Assembly: GCA_016200035.1 (NCBI GenBank) | Contig: JACQFM010000073.1 | Location: 1 to 5,830 of the forward strand | Origin: Nitrososphaerota archaeon | GTDB taxonomy: Archaea > Thermoproteota > Nitrososphaeria > Nitrososphaerales > Nitrosopumilaceae | Direction of reading: 5' to 3' | DNA length: 5,830 nt | Shown: piece by piece, positions 4,556-5,830 of the stretch | How the letters are laid out: the number at the start of each line of letters is the position of its first letter | Numbering within the stretch: position 1 is the stretch's first letter | Notes under the pieces: model-generated | Databases searched by the model: none | What the model was told of the DNA's origin: nothing | What the model saw: the letters and a program-made list of their open reading frames with translations, nothing else | Position numbers and translations under genes: made by a program

Positions 4556-5830
4556 CTAAGATAGGGCTCGAAATTCACTGCCAGCTTACGAAACTTGAGA
4601 GCAAGTTGTTCTGTTCCTGTAAAGCTGATTACAGAAGCTTTGAACCTAATGCAAACATATGTCCTATTTGCATAGGGCTGCCAGGTTCACTTCCTCTTCT
4701 TAATAAAAAAGCTGTTGAAAAGGCAGCAATGATAGCAATAGCACTTGGTTGCAAAACACCACAAAAAATTGGCTTTTTTAGAAAAAATTATTTTTATCCT
4801 GATCTGCCAAAAAATTTCCAAATAACGCAATTCAATGCATATGGTCCTACAAGCATAGGATATGAAGGGAAAGTAATGATAGAAGATAAGGAAATAAGGA
4901 TAAGAAGAATTCAACTGGAGGAGGATCCTGGAAGACTCATTTACGAAGGCAGCTCAGAAAAAACTCAAATAACTTTGGTCGATTATAACAGGGCTGGCAC
5001 CCCATTAGTTGAAGTAGTAACGGAACCAGATTTTGAGACCCCAAAACAAGTCAGGCTTTTTATGAATTTTTTTGCAGACCTAGTTGAAAACCTTGGAGTT
5101 TCTGATCCTGCTCTTGAGGGAGCACTAAGAGTAGATGGAAATATTTCAATTGAAAAAGGAAATCGAGTTGAAATTAAAAATGTTGGCTCATTTCGAGACA
5201 TAGAAAAGGCATTACATTTTGAGATAATAAGACAACAAAGCCTAGCTGAAAGAAATATGCCAATTCCCGCGGAGACAAGGCATTGGGATGAAGCAAGAAA
5301 AATTACCGTATCTGCAAGGTCAAAAGAAGAGGAGCAGGATTATCGATATTTTCCAGAGGCAGATATCCCAAGAATCTTGATTGATAAATCGTTATTAGAA
5401 AAACTTCAAAAAAATATGCCTGAGAGCATACTCTCTAAAAAAGAGAGATACATTAGAAAGTATGGAATTCCTTTACAGGTTGCCGACGTACTTTCCTCAG
5501 ACAAGTTTTACTCTGACTTGTTTGAAGCTGCTCATAATGAAAAAAATGCAAAAGAAATTGCCAATATCATCACGACTGACCTGAAGGGTTTTGCCGATAC
5601 AAAAGAACAGAGAGAAAAGTTAAAGATTACACCCAAACATCTTGCTGATTTGGCTGATGCAATTATTTTCAACAAAATTACTAGAAATGCTGCCAAGATA
5701 GCATTACAAGAGATCATAAAAACTGGCAAGCAACTGTCGGAAATTATTTCCAGTCTAGACTTGGGTCATGTAGATGACCAGTTATCACTATCAAAAATAG
5801 TAGAAGAGGTTTTTTCCGAGGAACAAAAAG
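4552..5830 (+). CDS. gatB: Asp-tRNA(Asn) amidotransferase subunit B (C-terminus cut by window edge)
   Basis: GatB phosphorylates the side chain of Asp on mischarged tRNA with ATP and swaps phosphate for ammonia delivered from GatA. The frame is open from GTG 4552 to the edge, 426 codons; a full GatB is about 470-480 aa, so roughly the last 50 residues of the YqeY-like tail are missing. The start is chosen because TKIGLEIH immediately follows GTG, matching the family's N-terminal block. Visible: Glu7 and His9 in GLEIH, a probable zinc site Cys21-x-Cys23 and Cys37-x2-Cys40, IGLPGSLPLLN (41-51), KNYFYPDLPKNFQ (78-90), LEEDPGR (122-128), GTPLVEVVTEPD (149-160), VDGN (194-197), EIKNVGSF (207-214) and DYRYFPEADIP (263-273). 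Glu7, His9, Glu124 and Glu154 align with the kinase-site residues I recall for Staphylococcus GatB. Gln121 replaces the usual His of HLEED. It is GatB rather than GatE, since no AspRS-like insertion domain occurs. Confidence 0.96.
   Translation, partial: MTKIGLEIHCQLTKLESKLFCSCKADYRSFEPNANICPICIGLPGSLPLLNKKAVEKAAMIAIALGCKTPQKIGFFRKNYFYPDLPKNFQITQFNAYGPTSIGYEGKVMIEDKEIRIRRIQLEEDPGRLIYEGSSEKTQITLVDYNRAGTPLVEVVTEPDFETPKQVRLFMNFFADLVENLGVSDPALEGALRVDGNISIEKGNRVEIKNVGSFRDIEKALHFEIIRQQSLAERNMPIPAETRHWDEARKITVSARSKEEEQDYRYFPEADIPRILIDKSLLEKLQKNMPESILSKKERYIRKYGIPLQVADVLSSDKFYSDLFEAAHNEKNAKEIANIITTDLKGFADTKEQREKLKITPKHLADLADAIIFNKITRNAAKIALQEIIKTGKQLSEIISSLDLGHVDDQLSLSKIVEEVFSEEQK

Larger units (their letters stand above)
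1519..5830 (+). other. Apparent aspS-gatC-gatA-gatB operon (indirect Asn-tRNA synthesis)
   Basis: Four same-strand genes have junctions of +9 bp, +1 bp and a 4-bp overlap, with no room for internal promoters or terminators in the gaps. The order puts a predicted non-discriminating AspRS directly ahead of the complete amidotransferase. In archaea GatCAB usually serves Asn-tRNA while GatDE serves Gln-tRNA, so the substrate here is most likely Asp-tRNA-Asn. Co-expression would suit a transient AspRS-tRNA-GatCAB complex (transamidosome) that shields mischarged tRNA, but the complex itself is inference. Confidence 0.85.

Noticed and set aside
4552..5830. gatE instead of gatB
   Set aside because: GatE carries an AspRS-like insertion domain and is much longer. 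This frame follows GatB block order without the insertion and sits beside gatA and gatC rather than gatD.

Overview
The window looks like a mesophilic, AT-rich archaeal chromosome segment, most likely from a thaumarchaeon (Nitrososphaeria, ammonia-oxidiser type). The grounds are an archaeal-type AspRS fused into a gene string with gatC, gatA and gatB; TATA boxes placed about 26 nt upstream of start codons (leaderless transcripts); two GTG starts; little or no Shine-Dalgarno signal; and an iron-type alcohol dehydrogenase whose N-terminus resembles the semialdehyde reductases of the thaumarchaeal 3-hydroxypropionate/4-hydroxybutyrate carbon fixation cycle. The assignment rests on recalled family knowledge, with no database search.

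Layout. Positions 1-338 hold the 5' part of an Fe-ADH gene on the minus strand, cut by the window edge. Positions 339-764 are a 426-bp divergent intergenic region with a TATA box for each flanking gene and three inverted repeats. The longest repeat is a 14-bp perfect dyad (470-483/525-538) in a locally GC-richer patch. Positions 765-1442 encode a 225-aa secreted or membrane-anchored protein of unknown function with a GTG start. From 1519 to the window end runs a compact plus-strand cluster aspS-gatC-gatA-gatB with gaps of 9 bp, 1 bp and a 4-bp overlap; gatB is cut by the right edge.

How the genes work together. The AspRS lacks the anticodon-discriminating residues of tRNA-Asp-specific archaeal enzymes (Ser34 and Pro93 instead of Trp and Lys), so it is predicted to be non-discriminating and to make Asp-tRNA-Asn as well as Asp-tRNA-Asp. 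GatCAB, encoded directly downstream, would amidate the mischarged Asp-tRNA-Asn to Asn-tRNA-Asn. The cluster is therefore a complete indirect Asn-tRNA pathway in one apparent operon.

No new system (defence, mobile element, CRISPR) is visible. The parts least explained by known biology are the structured intergenic region and the unknown lipoprotein-like gene.
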